Shown: positions 8,178 through 16,970, counted from the first letter of the stretch. The stretch: DNA of 44,583 nt from an uncultured Bacteroidales bacterium (GCA_902782465.1 CACZNH010000023.1:1-44583), one strand, 5' to 3'. Notes: generated by a model from the letters alone, not told the origin. Numbers and translations: made by a program.

Positions 8178-8222
8178 GCGCCGAGAGGCGCAAATACACC
8201 CTACACGCGGGCCACAGCCCGC
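8178..8222. repeat. Hairpin-linker-hairpin element (copy 1)
   Basis: Two perfect small hairpins, GCGCC-GAGA-GGCGC (8178-8191) and GCGGGC-CACA-GCCCGC (8207-8222), are separated by a 15-bp linker. Read on the minus strand the linker is GTGTAGGGTGTATTT, which matches 14 of 15 positions of the linker at 25094-25108, where it also joins two GC-rich hairpins. It sits between pth and the S4 gene, four bases from the pth stop. Confidence 0.75.
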
Positions 8223-8225
8223 ATA

Positions 8226-8789
8226 TTACTTGTTGTTGTAGTTATTCATGGCAAACGTCACGCCCGACAGGCAGAAGGCCTTGATGGCGTCGATAGCGAC
8301 CTTGGCGCGCTCGGGCAGCACGGCAAGCTCCTCGGGCGTGGGATAGCCCAATACATAATCCACCTGGGCTCCCGGCGGGAAATCGTTGCCGATGCCGAAG
8401 CGCAGACGTGCCCACTGCTGGTTCCCCAACATCTCGTTGATGCTCTTGAGGCCATTATGGCCACCGTCAGCCCCCTTGGGACGGATGCGGATTTGGCCAA
8501 AGGGCAGGGCTATGTCGTCGACGATGACCAGCAGGTGGTCCAGGTCGATGTTCTCCTTTATCAGCCAGTAACGCACTGCCTCGCCGCTCAGGTTCATATA
8601 GGTGGACGGCTTCAACAGCACGAGCTGCTGGTTCTTGACACGCATCTCAGCCACAGCGCCGTAGCGTGCGGTCTTGAAAACAATATTGGATGCCTCGGCA
8701 AGGGCATCCAATATTGTAAATCCTATGTTGTGGCGGGTACCCTGGTACTCTGCACCAATGTTGCCCAAGCCAACAATCAGGTACTTCAT
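8226..8789 (-). CDS. pth: Peptidyl-tRNA hydrolase
   Basis: A 187-residue protein of normal length. It begins [23 protein letters not shown], with catalytic His20 and Asn10. The motifs [11 protein letters not shown] (Asn66), [13 protein letters not shown] and [12 protein letters not shown] follow in the family order. Pth frees tRNA from prematurely released peptidyl-tRNA. Its start lies 2 bp from the end of the L25 gene on the same strand, so both are surely cotranscribed. Together with the downstream S4 protein this forms a compact translation-quality cluster, an arrangement I recognise from other Bacteroidales. Confidence 0.96.
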   Translation of the reverse strand: MKYLIVGLGNIGAEYQGTRHNIGFTILDALAEASNIVFKTARYGAVAEMRVKNQQLVLLKPSTYMNLSGEAVRYWLIKENIDLDHLLVIVDDIALPFGQIRIRPKGADGGHNGLKSINEMLGNQQWARLRFGIGNDFPPGAQVDYVLGYPTPEELAVLPERAKVAIDAIKAFCLSGVTFAMNNYNNK

Positions 8790-8791
8790 AC

Positions 8792-9437
8792 TTACTCGGC
8801 AGCAGCTTCGCCTTCACCTTCGCCCTCACCTTCCTCGGTGGTAGCGGCAGCGGCGCTGTTACGGGTGGCACGAACACCGGCGATAACGAGATCCTTGGCG
8901 TTAACCAGCTCGTAGTTGTCGAATTGGCAGTCGCGAACCTTGATGGTCTTGCCAATCTCCAGGCTGTCCACGTTGAGAATGATGGTCTCGGGAATGTCCT
9001 TGTACAGACCCTTAACCTTCACCTTCTTCATGCTCAGGTAGAGCTTACCACCGGCCTTAACACCGACAGCGTGACCCTCGAGGTGCACGGGAATCTCAAC
9101 AACGACGGGCGTGGAACTGCAGGTCCTTCAGGACGGCCTTGCGGGTCTGGCCATCATAGGTCAAGTCGATTACATACACGTCGGTGCTGTAAATCAGCTT
9201 GCGCACGTCTGCGAAGTTCACTACCAGGTCAGTGGTGATGATACCCTTACCGTCACGGCCTACGGGAACCACCTTCTCACCAGCGAGCAGCTTGCCATTG
9301 TACTTGCCGTCCTTGTCGAGGTCAACGAGCTTGCCACCGTTCAGGACAACGGGAATCTTGTTCTCCTTGCGGAGCGCCTTAGCGGCCTTCTTGCCGAGGT
9401 CGGTACGAGCCTCTGCGTTCAATTGAAAAGTCTTCAT
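8792..9437 (-). pseudogene. rplY: 50S ribosomal protein L25/general stress protein Ctc, frameshifted
   Basis: Two adjacent minus-strand frames together make L25. The first (9437-9096) has the N-terminal domain to KAVLKDLQFH, then four wrong residues and a stop. The second continues with PVVVEIPVHLEGHAVGVKAGGK and an acidic, Glu/Ala-rich tail. In intact homologues about 18 residues (roughly PV-DxxLHVDF--x-D-K) lie between LKDIQFH and P-V-V-E-P; here CAC is followed directly by G-CCC-GTC near 9110, fitting loss of about 53 bp and a frameshift. L25 binds 5S rRNA and is dispensable in some bacteria, so a real lesion is possible; an assembly or read error across CCCGTC repeats is equally possible. 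A GTG at 9088 might start the C-terminal part alone. Confidence 0.8.
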
Positions 9438-9533
9438 TTTTAATTGGTTGTGTTACTCAAAATTAAAGTAATTGGTTCGTAAAAACGCTTCCTTTAATTT
9501 CCCATCACACTGGAAAAACTCAAAAAAGCGGGG

Positions 9534-9563
9534 CAAAATTACAACAATTTTTCCATTCCGCAA
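9534..9563 (-). promoter_or_regulatory. Predicted promoter of the L25-pth-S4 cluster
   Basis: On the minus strand TTG (9563-9561), a 19-bp spacer and TAATTTTG (9541-9534) match the Bacteroidetes promoter consensus. The start of transcription would be near 9529, giving a leader of about 90 nt before the L25 start at 9437. Confidence 0.6.
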
Positions 9564-9584
9564 CAACAATTGGATAAAAAATCA

Positions 9585-9627
9585 ATTGTGTCCGGTAAAA
9601 GAGTCCCGTTAGGGACGCAAGGGTATG
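9585..9627. repeat. Partial copy of the TCCGGT/GTCCCGTTAGGGAC element
   Basis: The sequence from ATTGTGTCCGGTAAA through the small palindrome GTCCCGTTAGGGAC to GCAAGGGTATG matches, in inverse orientation, one end of the element at 16733-16816 with only a few differences over about 42 bp. Only one terminal arm is present here, so it is a half copy. It lies just downstream of the first C10 protease gene. Confidence 0.8.
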
Positions 9628-9628
9628 T

Positions 9629-9662
9629 AAAAAATCTGTCAGCGGACAAAAGCCGCCGACAG
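9629..9662 (-). terminator. Intrinsic terminator of the first C10 protease gene pair
   Basis: CTGTCAGCGG (9636-9645) and CCGCCGACAG (9653-9662) form a 10-bp stem with one mismatch and a 7-nt loop. On the minus strand the stem is followed by a run of six T (9634-9629). It is 35 bp past the stop of the protease gene at 9697. Confidence 0.8.
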
Positions 9663-9696
9663 AAAAAAACAGTCATTACTCTTGCCTGTCACTGCA

Positions 9697-12066
9697 TCAA
9701 TTGTCCGAAAGAATCAGGTCGATGAGGGCAGTAATATCGCTGATGTCAACCATGGAATTGCCATCAACATCGGCGCAGATGTCACAGGCTATGGCAACGT
9801 CATTCAGGATATGGTCAATGAGTGCGGTCACGTCAATGATATCTACCTTGCCGTCATGGTTCACGTCGCCGGGCTCGTAAGCGTGTCCGCCGTCAGCCAG
9901 GGTCACCATCTCGACATTGCTCCACAGGCTCTCGCTGCCGTCAATATATACGGCCTTCACCTTGTAGAGGAACGAGCCGCCTGCCTTGAGGTCGCTCACC
10001 GTATAGTATCTGTTGGGCGTGATGCCTTCGATCAGACGGTAATTGGCATCACCGCTCTCCTGGGCACGCAGCGCTGCGTTCTGGGTCGCGTCACCGGCAT
10101 AAATCCTGATGTCCTTAATCATCGGGTAGTAACCGGCCTTAAAGACAATCTGCTCAGTCTCATTGCAATCCACGACGATGGTCTTGGTCTCGTAGGAATA
10201 CATGAAAATCAGTTCCTGCGTTCCGGCGCTGGTGGTAACATACAGTTCCGAGCCTTCGCCCCAATAGCCGTAGGCCTTGGCGGTAATCTCGATGGTCATC
10301 TTGTCATATCCCTTCAGGTTCAGCACGTCGGTGGTGATGGTGCCGTTGCGGCGAATGCTCACACAACCGCCGTCCAGGTTAAACTCGCTGCCGTTAAAGG
10401 TCCAGCCCTCGGGCAGATAATTGCTGGCGTATGCAGCCTGGTTGGTGGGTGCCATCTTGGGCAGCTCGCTGAAGTCGGCCTCTTCCAGCAGGCTATAGGC
10501 GGGTTTGCTTTCCACCTCGAGGGTGTAGCTGGCCACGTTGCGGGCGGGCGTGGCATCCGTCCAGTCGGCACGGAACGACGTCAACGTCACCCTGGCAGCA
10601 TTGACGGGACTCATCACGGGGTCATAGACCTCGAGCGGAGCAGCGCCGTTCAGGGTAACGGTCACGGGGTCGGTATCATCGCTGGCAATCGTCAGGGTGG
10701 CGCTATAGTCGCCCACCGCCGTGGGGGCGGAGGTCACGACGATGTCACGGCCAGCGTTGGCCTCCTCGGCACTCAGGCGAGTAACATCGATGCTGAACAC
10801 GCCACTGGCGTCGTTGAGCGTCAACGTCACGCCGCTGGTCAGGTTGGTGCCCTTGAGGTTGAAGGTGGCGCTGGCGGTCTCGTTGATGTAGGCCTGCAGG
10901 TCGAGCACGTTGGGATAGGCCTGCAGCCTGGGATTCAGGTAACCCTCGGGCGGCTGGATGCCAATCACCATCTGCTGGCCGGTGCCGAAGGTGTAATCCT
11001 GATAGCTGAACGCGTTCAGGGCAAAGAAACCGTTGCCGCGACCGTTCCAGCCCCAGTTGATGTGGTAGGTGTCGTCGCTGGCGTCATAGCCGTCAACATT
11101 GAAGGCGTGGCCGGCACCCGTCACGTTGTCATAGGCGCAGTACACGATGGGACGGCCTGCTGTCAGCTCGTTTTGAATCAACGCTGCCCACTGGCTGTCG
11201 CTGTAGTTCTGGTAACCCAGCTCATCGCTCTTGAACAGCATCTGTGCACGCTGGTCATACTCAAAGAACTTGACGGCGCGCAGGATATCATCAAGGTAGG
11301 CGCCACTGCCGCTGATGGTATAGTCCATCTCCTCGACCTGGCCGATGTAGCGCATCAGGTGGGCGACGGCAGCACCCTGCTCGGGCGTGTAGTTGCCGCC
11401 CACATAGTTGTCAATCATGTTGCTCCAGTCGAATACCGTCGGGGGCAAGGCGGGCAACGTCACAGCATAACTCGGGATCATGTAGGAGGGCACTTCGGGC
11501 GTCTGCTGCTGCGGATATTTCCAATAGTGGAACACCATCGCCAACGATGTGGCTGGGCAACCCGTGTAGCAGGTATCGGTGCCAAAGGCAGGACACTCGT
11601 TCCAGTAGGGTCTGTTCTGGCTCCAGTTGGCGGTAATCAACGGATTCACCGACTCACCGCCAGCAGCCTCCAGAGGCGGCAGCTGCAGGTCGGGACGGCT
11701 CATCAGCAGGGCCATCTGCCTGTCATAGTAACTGAGCCAATACCGCATGTTCTCAGGCAGATTGTTCATGTCGATGGGACAGTCGCCAAATGCCAGAATT
11801 TCGCGGGCGCGGTCATCACCGGACACGATGACAAACGCATCCTGGGCATTAAACACATAGTAGGCAACTTCCTTGCCGTACCGGGTACCCTGACCCACGA
11901 GGCTCAACGCCTGGTTGCGAGCGGCAGGAGCCTTCAAGACGCCTGTGGCGGCCCGACGGCTCAGGAATGACTGTGCCCTGTTCAAGGCGGTTGTTTCACT
12001 GATGCCTGCGGCCCACACCTGAGCCACTGCCATCAGCATGATGGTAATCAAGAAGGTTTTTTTCAT
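9697..12066 (-). CDS. Secreted C10 cysteine protease (streptopain-like) with C-terminal dockerin
   Basis: 789 residues. Residues 1-19 are a Sec signal peptide. Residues 22-125 resemble the SpeB prodomain (AFVIVSGDDRAREILAFG). The C10 catalytic domain follows: Cys170 in TGCPATSLAMVFHYWKYP, His320 in AGHAFNVDGYD and the conserved INWGWNG at 336-342. Then come an Ig-like beta-sandwich (about 370-480), a fibronectin-like module (TLTSFRADWTDATPARN), a second beta-rich domain and a type I dockerin (GDVNHDGKVDIIDVTALID ... DVDGNSMVDISDITALID). CDIC between the two dockerin repeats gives a CxxC. It is 87 bp downstream of another C10 gene on the same strand. C10 enzymes are papain-fold proteases; the substrate is unknown, and no cohesin partner is in the window. 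Confidence 0.92.
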   Translation of the reverse strand: MKKTFLITIMLMAVAQVWAAGISETTALNRAQSFLSRRAATGVLKAPAARNQALSLVGQGTRYGKEVAYYVFNAQDAFVIVSGDDRAREILAFGDCPIDMNNLPENMRYWLSYYDRQMALLMSRPDLQLPPLEAAGGESVNPLITANWSQNRPYWNECPAFGTDTCYTGCPATSLAMVFHYWKYPQQQTPEVPSYMIPSYAVTLPALPPTVFDWSNMIDNYVGGNYTPEQGAAVAHLMRYIGQVEEMDYTISGSGAYLDDILRAVKFFEYDQRAQMLFKSDELGYQNYSDSQWAALIQNELTAGRPIVYCAYDNVTGAGHAFNVDGYDASDDTYHINWGWNGRGNGFFALNAFSYQDYTFGTGQQMVIGIQPPEGYLNPRLQAYPNVLDLQAYINETASATFNLKGTNLTSGVTLTLNDASGVFSIDVTRLSAEEANAGRDIVVTSAPTAVGDYSATLTIASDDTDPVTVTLNGAAPLEVYDPVMSPVNAARVTLTSFRADWTDATPARNVASYTLEVESKPAYSLLEEADFSELPKMAPTNQAAYASNYLPEGWTFNGSEFNLDGGCVSIRRNGTITTDVLNLKGYDKMTIEITAKAYGYWGEGSELYVTTSAGTQELIFMYSYETKTIVVDCNETEQIVFKAGYYPMIKDIRIYAGDATQNAALRAQESGDANYRLIEGITPNRYYTVSDLKAGGSFLYKVKAVYIDGSESLWSNVEMVTLADGGHAYEPGDVNHDGKVDIIDVTALIDHILNDVAIACDICADVDGNSMVDISDITALIDLILSDN

Positions 12067-12107
12067 TTGGTTAATATTATATCGTTTATAGTTTTATTAT
12101 CGAGGCG

Positions 12108-12150
12108 TTAGGTGGCATCCGCTAGCGGCCAGGCCGAGGCGAAGCCCTAC
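12108..12150. repeat. Mosaic intergenic repeat joining GGCATCCGC core and hairpin module
   Basis: GTTAGGTGGCATCCGC (as at 7599 and 16831) is followed by the palindrome CCGCTAGCGG in part and by GGCCAGGCCGAGGCGAAGCCCTACAT. Inverted, the last part (ATGTAGGGCTTCGCC) parallels GTGTAAGGCCTCGCC at 25132-25146. Two otherwise separate repeat types therefore meet here, between the two C10 protease genes. Confidence 0.6.
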
Positions 12151-12153
12151 ATT

Positions 12154-13806
12154 TTACTCCTCCCCACTGCCATTCAGAATCAAATCCACCAGGGCCGAGA
12201 CATCACTGATGTCAACACGTCCATCGGGTAACACGTCACAGCAAATCGGGCAAGGTTCGGCAACATTGTTCAGCAGTATATCGATGAGCCATGTCAAGTC
12301 ATTGACATCGACCGTACCGTCGTGGTTGGTGTCGCCAAGCTGATACCCATGCGGTGGCTCCAAGGCGGTGCCGCCGATGGTGACAGGCACACTTTGCGCT
12401 CCACGGCTGCCCACGGTGAGGCTGGCACCGTAGTTCCCTGGCTCCTGAGGAGCAAACATCACGGTAATCACGGTATTTCCCGCCACGTCTTGGGAGGACG
12501 TGATTTGGAAGACGCTGTCGGTGGCATTGACGGCCACAGTGATGTCAGCTATCAAATCGCTGCCGGCGACATAAATCTTCTGGGTGACGGTGTCGCCCAC
12601 GCAGCATTCCATGTCCAGCTGCTCCTTGCTGACCCACAAGATAGGTTGGTAGCGCGGCGGCATCACATTCAGGAACATCATCTGGCCGATGTCAAACCGG
12701 TAAAAGACGAGGTCGAAGGCGTTCAGGGCATAATGACCGTCACCAGTGCCGCGCCACCCGAAATTCACATGATAGGTGTCGCTGCCGGCATCATAGCCGT
12801 CAACATTGAAGGCATGGCCCTCGAGGGTGGAATCGGCCTTCATGGCATAGCCGCAATAGATGACGGGGCGACCCTTGGACAACTCGTTATAGAGCATGGC
12901 GGCCCATACCTCGTCGGGGTAGTACAGCTCGCCATCGACACTGGATTTCTCTACATAGCATGCTCCCGGGTCGTAGCCAAAGAAGTTGATGGCATCCAGG
13001 ATGTCTTGTTCGTCGGCATTGCTCCCCTGCACCTTGTAGTCCATGTGCTCAGCCTGCCCGACGTAGCGCAGCAGCGTTGCCGCAGCATCGCGCTGCCCCG
13101 TGGTGTAATTGCCTGACAGGGGATAAACGTCCAGCATCTGCGACCAGTCCAGGGCAGTGCCACCCAGGGCGTCGACAGCAAGCCCCAAGGTGTGCGTCGT
13201 GTAGGCGGGCAGGGGGTCACAGCTGGCAGGGTACTGCCAGTAGCGCATCACCTGGGCCAGGGCCACTGCCGAGCAACCGGCATAGCCCGGCTGGCCGTCA
13301 ATCGTCGGGCACAGGTAGTTGAAGGGCGAGGACTGGCCCCACTCGGTGTGCAGCATCGGGAGGATGCTTGTCGTGGGATGGTTCCAGGAGGCGCTGAACG
13401 ACTGTGCCGAAGCTTCCAGCTCAGGTTGCAGCTGCAGGGCCTCTATCTGACGTTTGTACAGCTCCAGCCAGAACTGCGCACCTGCGGGCAGTTCGTCCAT
13501 GTCCGCCAGCGGGTAGTCGCTATAGGCAAGTATCGGGCGTGCACGGTCATCACCCGCCACCACGACATATCCCATGTCGGTGCTGACGATGTAATAGGCA
13601 GCACCGCCGTCGGGAGCCTCGCTCGCCTCGGCATGCGTCCACAGCGGCTGTGGCGTCATCGACCTGATCTGCCCCTTGACACTGCCTGAACACAAGAAGT
13701 CCATCGCCGTCCGTCGGGCGGTGACCAAATCAACATTTCCGGCCGTCGTATGCACAGCCGACGTCGCAACCAGCACGGCGACAAAGAGTGACAATGCTTT
13801 TCTCAT
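12154..13806 (-). CDS. Secreted C10 cysteine protease with C-terminal dockerin (short form)
   Basis: 550 residues, the shortest of the five. A signal peptide (about 1-22) and prodomain (AYYIVSTDMGYVVVAGDDRA) precede the catalytic domain with Cys178 in YAGCSAVALAQVMRYWQYP, His331 in GHAFNVDGYD and VNFGWRG (Phe replaces the first Trp of NWGWGG). One Ig-like beta-sandwich follows (about 395-475); the fibronectin-like module of its neighbours is missing. The dockerin (GDTNHDGTVDVNDLTWLID ... DVLPDGRVDISDVSALVD) has CPICC between its repeats; the second calcium loop lacks the usual Asp/Asn spacing. It is the first gene of a two-gene unit with the protease at 9697. Confidence 0.92.
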   Translation of the reverse strand: MRKALSLFVAVLVATSAVHTTAGNVDLVTARRTAMDFLCSGSVKGQIRSMTPQPLWTHAEASEAPDGGAAYYIVSTDMGYVVVAGDDRARPILAYSDYPLADMDELPAGAQFWLELYKRQIEALQLQPELEASAQSFSASWNHPTTSILPMLHTEWGQSSPFNYLCPTIDGQPGYAGCSAVALAQVMRYWQYPASCDPLPAYTTHTLGLAVDALGGTALDWSQMLDVYPLSGNYTTGQRDAAATLLRYVGQAEHMDYKVQGSNADEQDILDAINFFGYDPGACYVEKSSVDGELYYPDEVWAAMLYNELSKGRPVIYCGYAMKADSTLEGHAFNVDGYDAGSDTYHVNFGWRGTGDGHYALNAFDLVFYRFDIGQMMFLNVMPPRYQPILWVSKEQLDMECCVGDTVTQKIYVAGSDLIADITVAVNATDSVFQITSSQDVAGNTVITVMFAPQEPGNYGASLTVGSRGAQSVPVTIGGTALEPPHGYQLGDTNHDGTVDVNDLTWLIDILLNNVAEPCPICCDVLPDGRVDISDVSALVDLILNGSGEE

Positions 13807-13826
13807 TCTGTATCTATTACCTGTAA

Positions 13827-13873
13827 GCCCGAATTCGGGCGTGCAAAATTATAAACAAAACCTCAATGCCAAA
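13827..13873 (-). promoter_or_regulatory. Predicted promoter of the C10 protease pair with a palindrome at the start site
   Basis: On the minus strand TTTG (13873-13870), an 18-bp spacer and TAATTTTG (13851-13844) match the Bacteroidetes consensus. Directly downstream the perfect 14-bp palindrome GCCCGAATTCGGGC (13840-13827) covers the expected start of transcription, so it could be an operator or a 5' mRNA hairpin. The 346-bp gap 13807-14152 holds no gene that I can see; it also has a small GGCC-TGAA-GGCC hairpin near 13974. Confidence 0.6.
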
Positions 13874-14090
13874 ACTTTTTCAGTTTTTTTATAGGTTTTT
13901 CCATTTTTCGCGTTTTCCGCGTGTGTACGTGCCGAGAGCTCTAGTTGCCAAGCCTCATTGCTGGAAAACAGGTGGCCTGAAGGCCAAAAATAAGTTGTAT
14001 GAAAAACGGAAATTTTGGGAAAAATCAACTTTTTTGTCACTTAAAGCGATAATTATTCTTTGATTAATTAACATTATTCCCAAAAAGTGT

Positions 14091-14098
14091 TATCTTTG
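14091..14098 (+). promoter_or_regulatory. Possible -7 element of the plus-strand C10 protease gene
   Basis: TATCTTTG matches TAnnTTTG and lies 54 bp before the start codon at 14153. The nearest TTTG (14059-14062) is 28 bp upstream, longer than the usual 19-20, so the promoter is uncertain. Confidence 0.4.
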
Positions 14099-14152
14099 CA
14101 AAGTTTTACAACATTATGCCTAATTATTAATATCTAAACAAACTAAACAACG

Positions 14153-16711
14153 ATGAAACGGTTCATATTCTTTTTTATCGCCGCAATGGCGATGGCGGGT
14201 AGCCTGCGGGCTGCCCCGGTCGGTGAGGCGGATGCCCGTCTGGTCGCCGACAAGTTCCTGGCCACCCAGTCAGCACGTTTCGCAACCCATTCCGGACCGT
14301 CGGCGACGCGGCTTGCCTATGCTGCCGAGCAGGGGCGGTTTTATGTCTTTGAGCGCGGCACTCACGGCGGCTTTGTCGTGGTGGCTGGCGATGACCGCCT
14401 GCCCCAAGTGCTGGCCTACGGCGAAAGCGGCGATTTCACGGCTGGCACACTGCCGCCAGCCGTCCGGTACTGGATGGATGAGATGAACAGGCAGATTGCT
14501 TACCTGCAAGCCCATAGCGACATGGCAGTGCATCAGCCCGCCAAACGCGCTCAAGCCGTAGGGCCCCTCATGACGTCCAGATGGAATCAGGGTGCCCCCT
14601 TCAACAACTATTGCCCCACCTACACCGACGGCTACGGCAACACCGCACGTGCCGTGACAGGATGTGTCGCCACAGCCACAGCCCAGGTGATGAACTACTG
14701 GCAGTGGCCGCCCGTGGGCAGGGGTAGCCACAGCTACTATTGCAATGTGGCCGACCTGACACCGACCCAACTCAGTGCCGACTTCAGCCAGTCGGTCTAT
14801 CACTGGGACCTGATGCTGGACGAATATGACGAGGGCAGCAGCCCCGAGTCCTGTGACGCGGTTGCGAGGCTGATGGCCGACATCGGCATCGCATCCGAGA
14901 TGGGCTATGGCAGCAGCAGCGGGACCTGGGAGTTTGACGCATCGACTGCCATGCAACGTTACTTCGGTTACTGCAACAAGCATTATTGGCTATACCGCGA
15001 TAATTACACAGCCGCCGAGTGGGACCAACTGCTGGCCGATGAAATCGGTCTTGGACGCCCCGTCATGTATTGCGGTGACACCAACGATTCGGGGCATGCC
15101 TTTGTGCTTGACGGTGTTGACACCAATGGCTATTTCCACGTCAACTGGGGCTGGGGTGGCTCCTGTGACGGATATTTCCTGGTTTCGGTGCTTGCGCCCT
15201 CGGGAAAATACAATTTCAAGAACAGGCAGCGTGGACTCTTCGGGATGGTTCCCGAGACGATGGCCGATGAAGTGGACGATGTGCTGTACGTCCGCGGCTA
15301 CACGATGCCCTCTTACAACACGGCACCGTTGGGGAGCAGCATCATGATTGAGACCGTCTATAATGCCGAGGGCAACATGATGGACACCACCGGTTACGAG
15401 TCATGGGGCAGTGACAAGTACTATTATTCCATGATACCCTTCAAAATGACGTTGCTGGACGGCGAGGGTGCAGAATGCTGCAGTGCGACCTACAGGTTAA
15501 TGGATTATCTGGACTACCTGCAGCCTTACTCGGCCGATATTTGCGAGTTTGACTTGCCACGGTCGCTTGCCGACGGTGAATACTACCTCAAGGTGTACTG
15601 CTCGGCCGATAATGGCGCGAGCTATGACCGACCGCTGATGGACTATAGCGGCAAGGAGATGTCACTCAGGATGGTGGTGCAGGATGACACTGCCCACATC
15701 AAGGAGCGCTTCCTGTACAACACCTATGGCATAGAGTCGTTTGTCGTGCCAGGAGGCGTGAGTGTGGACGAGACCTTTGACGTCGGCGTGAATCTCTCTT
15801 ATAAAATGTATTGGTATGAAGATCAAGCCGAAGGGCCTGCCGGCGACGTCTATCTGTCATTGCTCAAGGATGACATCGAGGTGGCCACCAGCCCGATGTA
15901 TGAGGTGACAATGCCTATCAATACGGCAAAGACCTACACGATGCAAATCACAGCACCGGCACAGGGGGGACTGTATGAACTGGTACTGAACGACGAGAGC
16001 GGCAACCACATCATGGAGATGGACGGCTATCTCAATCATGTTGGCGAAGTCACCGCTCCGATTTATATCTTGCCGATGTGCCAAAAGCTGGTCGAGGATT
16101 TTGAGACCATAACCCCTAACAGCAGCACGAGCGACAAGGGTGTACAGGGACGGTTTGCCGCATGGAACTTCATCAAGAGCGGTGTACGAGCCCCAGGCGA
16201 GGGCAAATGCAATGGCAGCAACAGCGTCATGATGAAGAAGCCCAGCGCCCTTTACACCAGCCAGCCGCTATGCCACAACTTCTTCCTGGCCCAGGCGACC
16301 ATCTTCAATCCCACTGGGGCAGCAGCCAAATACACGCTGGAGTACTCGACCGACAGCTGCACGACATGGCACAATGTATCAACCATCGACAACCTGGAGG
16401 CAGCCGAAGCGCCCGCAAAGAGCAAGTACGTTGCCAGTTGGAATCTTGAACAGATTGCCTCGATGCCAGTCCAGCTGCGCATTGTCATGACAGGCGGCGG
16501 CTCGGCAGCGACCTACCTCGATGACATCTCATTTTACTATCTCGACAGGACTGGGGATGTTAACAACGACGGTGCCGTCAATATCGCCGACGTGAATGCC
16601 GTCATCAACATGATACTCACCGATAAACAGAATCAGGTCGGCGACATGAACGGCGACGGTGCCGTCAACATTGCCGACATCAACGCCCTCATCGCTATTA
16701 TCCTGAAGTAA
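14153..16711 (+). CDS. Secreted C10 cysteine protease with C-terminal dockerin (plus strand)
   Basis: 852 residues and the only one of the five on the plus strand. Signal peptide 1-20; prodomain to about 130 (GGFVVVAGDDRLPQVLAYG); catalytic Cys171 in VTGCVATATAQVMNYWQWP, the closest of the five to SpeB; His315 in SGHAFVLDGVD; intact VNWGWGG. The middle part differs from its neighbours: no FRADW fibronectin-like module, but other beta-rich regions and a segment (about 650-800, VEDFETITPNSS ... YLDDISFYYLD) like a carbohydrate-binding or jelly-roll fold. The dockerin is compact and canonical (GDVNNDGAVNIADVNAVIN, GDMNGDGAVNIADINALI) and has no CxxC. It looks like a separate lineage from the other four. 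Confidence 0.92.
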   Translation: MKRFIFFFIAAMAMAGSLRAAPVGEADARLVADKFLATQSARFATHSGPSATRLAYAAEQGRFYVFERGTHGGFVVVAGDDRLPQVLAYGESGDFTAGTLPPAVRYWMDEMNRQIAYLQAHSDMAVHQPAKRAQAVGPLMTSRWNQGAPFNNYCPTYTDGYGNTARAVTGCVATATAQVMNYWQWPPVGRGSHSYYCNVADLTPTQLSADFSQSVYHWDLMLDEYDEGSSPESCDAVARLMADIGIASEMGYGSSSGTWEFDASTAMQRYFGYCNKHYWLYRDNYTAAEWDQLLADEIGLGRPVMYCGDTNDSGHAFVLDGVDTNGYFHVNWGWGGSCDGYFLVSVLAPSGKYNFKNRQRGLFGMVPETMADEVDDVLYVRGYTMPSYNTAPLGSSIMIETVYNAEGNMMDTTGYESWGSDKYYYSMIPFKMTLLDGEGAECCSATYRLMDYLDYLQPYSADICEFDLPRSLADGEYYLKVYCSADNGASYDRPLMDYSGKEMSLRMVVQDDTAHIKERFLYNTYGIESFVVPGGVSVDETFDVGVNLSYKMYWYEDQAEGPAGDVYLSLLKDDIEVATSPMYEVTMPINTAKTYTMQITAPAQGGLYELVLNDESGNHIMEMDGYLNHVGEVTAPIYILPMCQKLVEDFETITPNSSTSDKGVQGRFAAWNFIKSGVRAPGEGKCNGSNSVMMKKPSALYTSQPLCHNFFLAQATIFNPTGAAAKYTLEYSTDSCTTWHNVSTIDNLEAAEAPAKSKYVASWNLEQIASMPVQLRIVMTGGGSAATYLDDISFYYLDRTGDVNNDGAVNIADVNAVINMILTDKQNQVGDMNGDGAVNIADINALIAIILK

Positions 16712-16732
16712 GGCCTCAGATGTCAGGTTTTT

Positions 16733-16816
16733 ATTGGTGTCCGGTGAAATTTGACATAACCAGCTTACCTGCCTATGCCCTTGCGTCCCTAACGGGACTG
16801 TTTACCGGACACCAAT
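16733..16816. repeat. 84-bp element with 13-bp terminal inverted repeats
   Basis: Perfect inverted ends ATTGGTGTCCGGT (16733-16745) and ACCGGACACCAAT (16804-16816) enclose about 58 bp that includes the small palindrome GTCCC-TAAC-GGGAC. It has no coding capacity, like a MITE or REP-type element. A half copy lies at 9585-9627. It sits between two convergent C10 genes, 22 bp after the stop of the plus-strand one, where it may also act as a terminator hairpin. Confidence 0.8.
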
Positions 16817-16822
16817 GTTAGA

Positions 16823-16887
16823 TTTTAGGCTTTAGGTGGCATCCGCATCCCTAAAGCCTAAAGCCTAAAACCTAAAGCCTAAAGCCT
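16823..16887. repeat. Palindromic periodic repeat with GGCATCCGC core (copy 2)
   Basis: A perfect 13-bp stem TTTAGGCTTTAGG (16824-16836) and CCTAAAGCCTAAA (16850-16862) flanks the loop TGGCATCCGCATC. The right arm goes on as further CCTAAAG/CCTAAAA units to 16887. The core and arms match copy 1 at 7589-7676, while the flanking genes differ. Confidence 0.85.
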
Positions 16888-16924
16888 AAAAAAGGATGGC
16901 ATGCCCGCTTGAAGCATGCCATCC
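16888..16924 (-). terminator. Intrinsic terminator of the second C10 protease gene pair
   Basis: GGATGGCATGC (16894-16904) and GCATGCCATCC (16914-16924) form a perfect 11-bp stem with a 9-nt loop. On the minus strand it is followed by six T (16893-16888). It lies 46 bp past the stop of the protease gene at 16971. Confidence 0.88.
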
Positions 16925-16970
16925 CTCTTGTATTGGGAGAATGCGGCGATTACCGCATCAAGGTCTGTTT

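Noticed and set aside
9682-11970. Plus-strand open frame of 762 codons antisense to the first C10 protease
   Set aside because: The minus-strand protein has a signal peptide, catalytic motifs and a dockerin; the plus-strand frame has none and is Val/Gly/His-rich as expected for a shadow frame. The same holds for the frames at 16896-18407 and 20678-21517.
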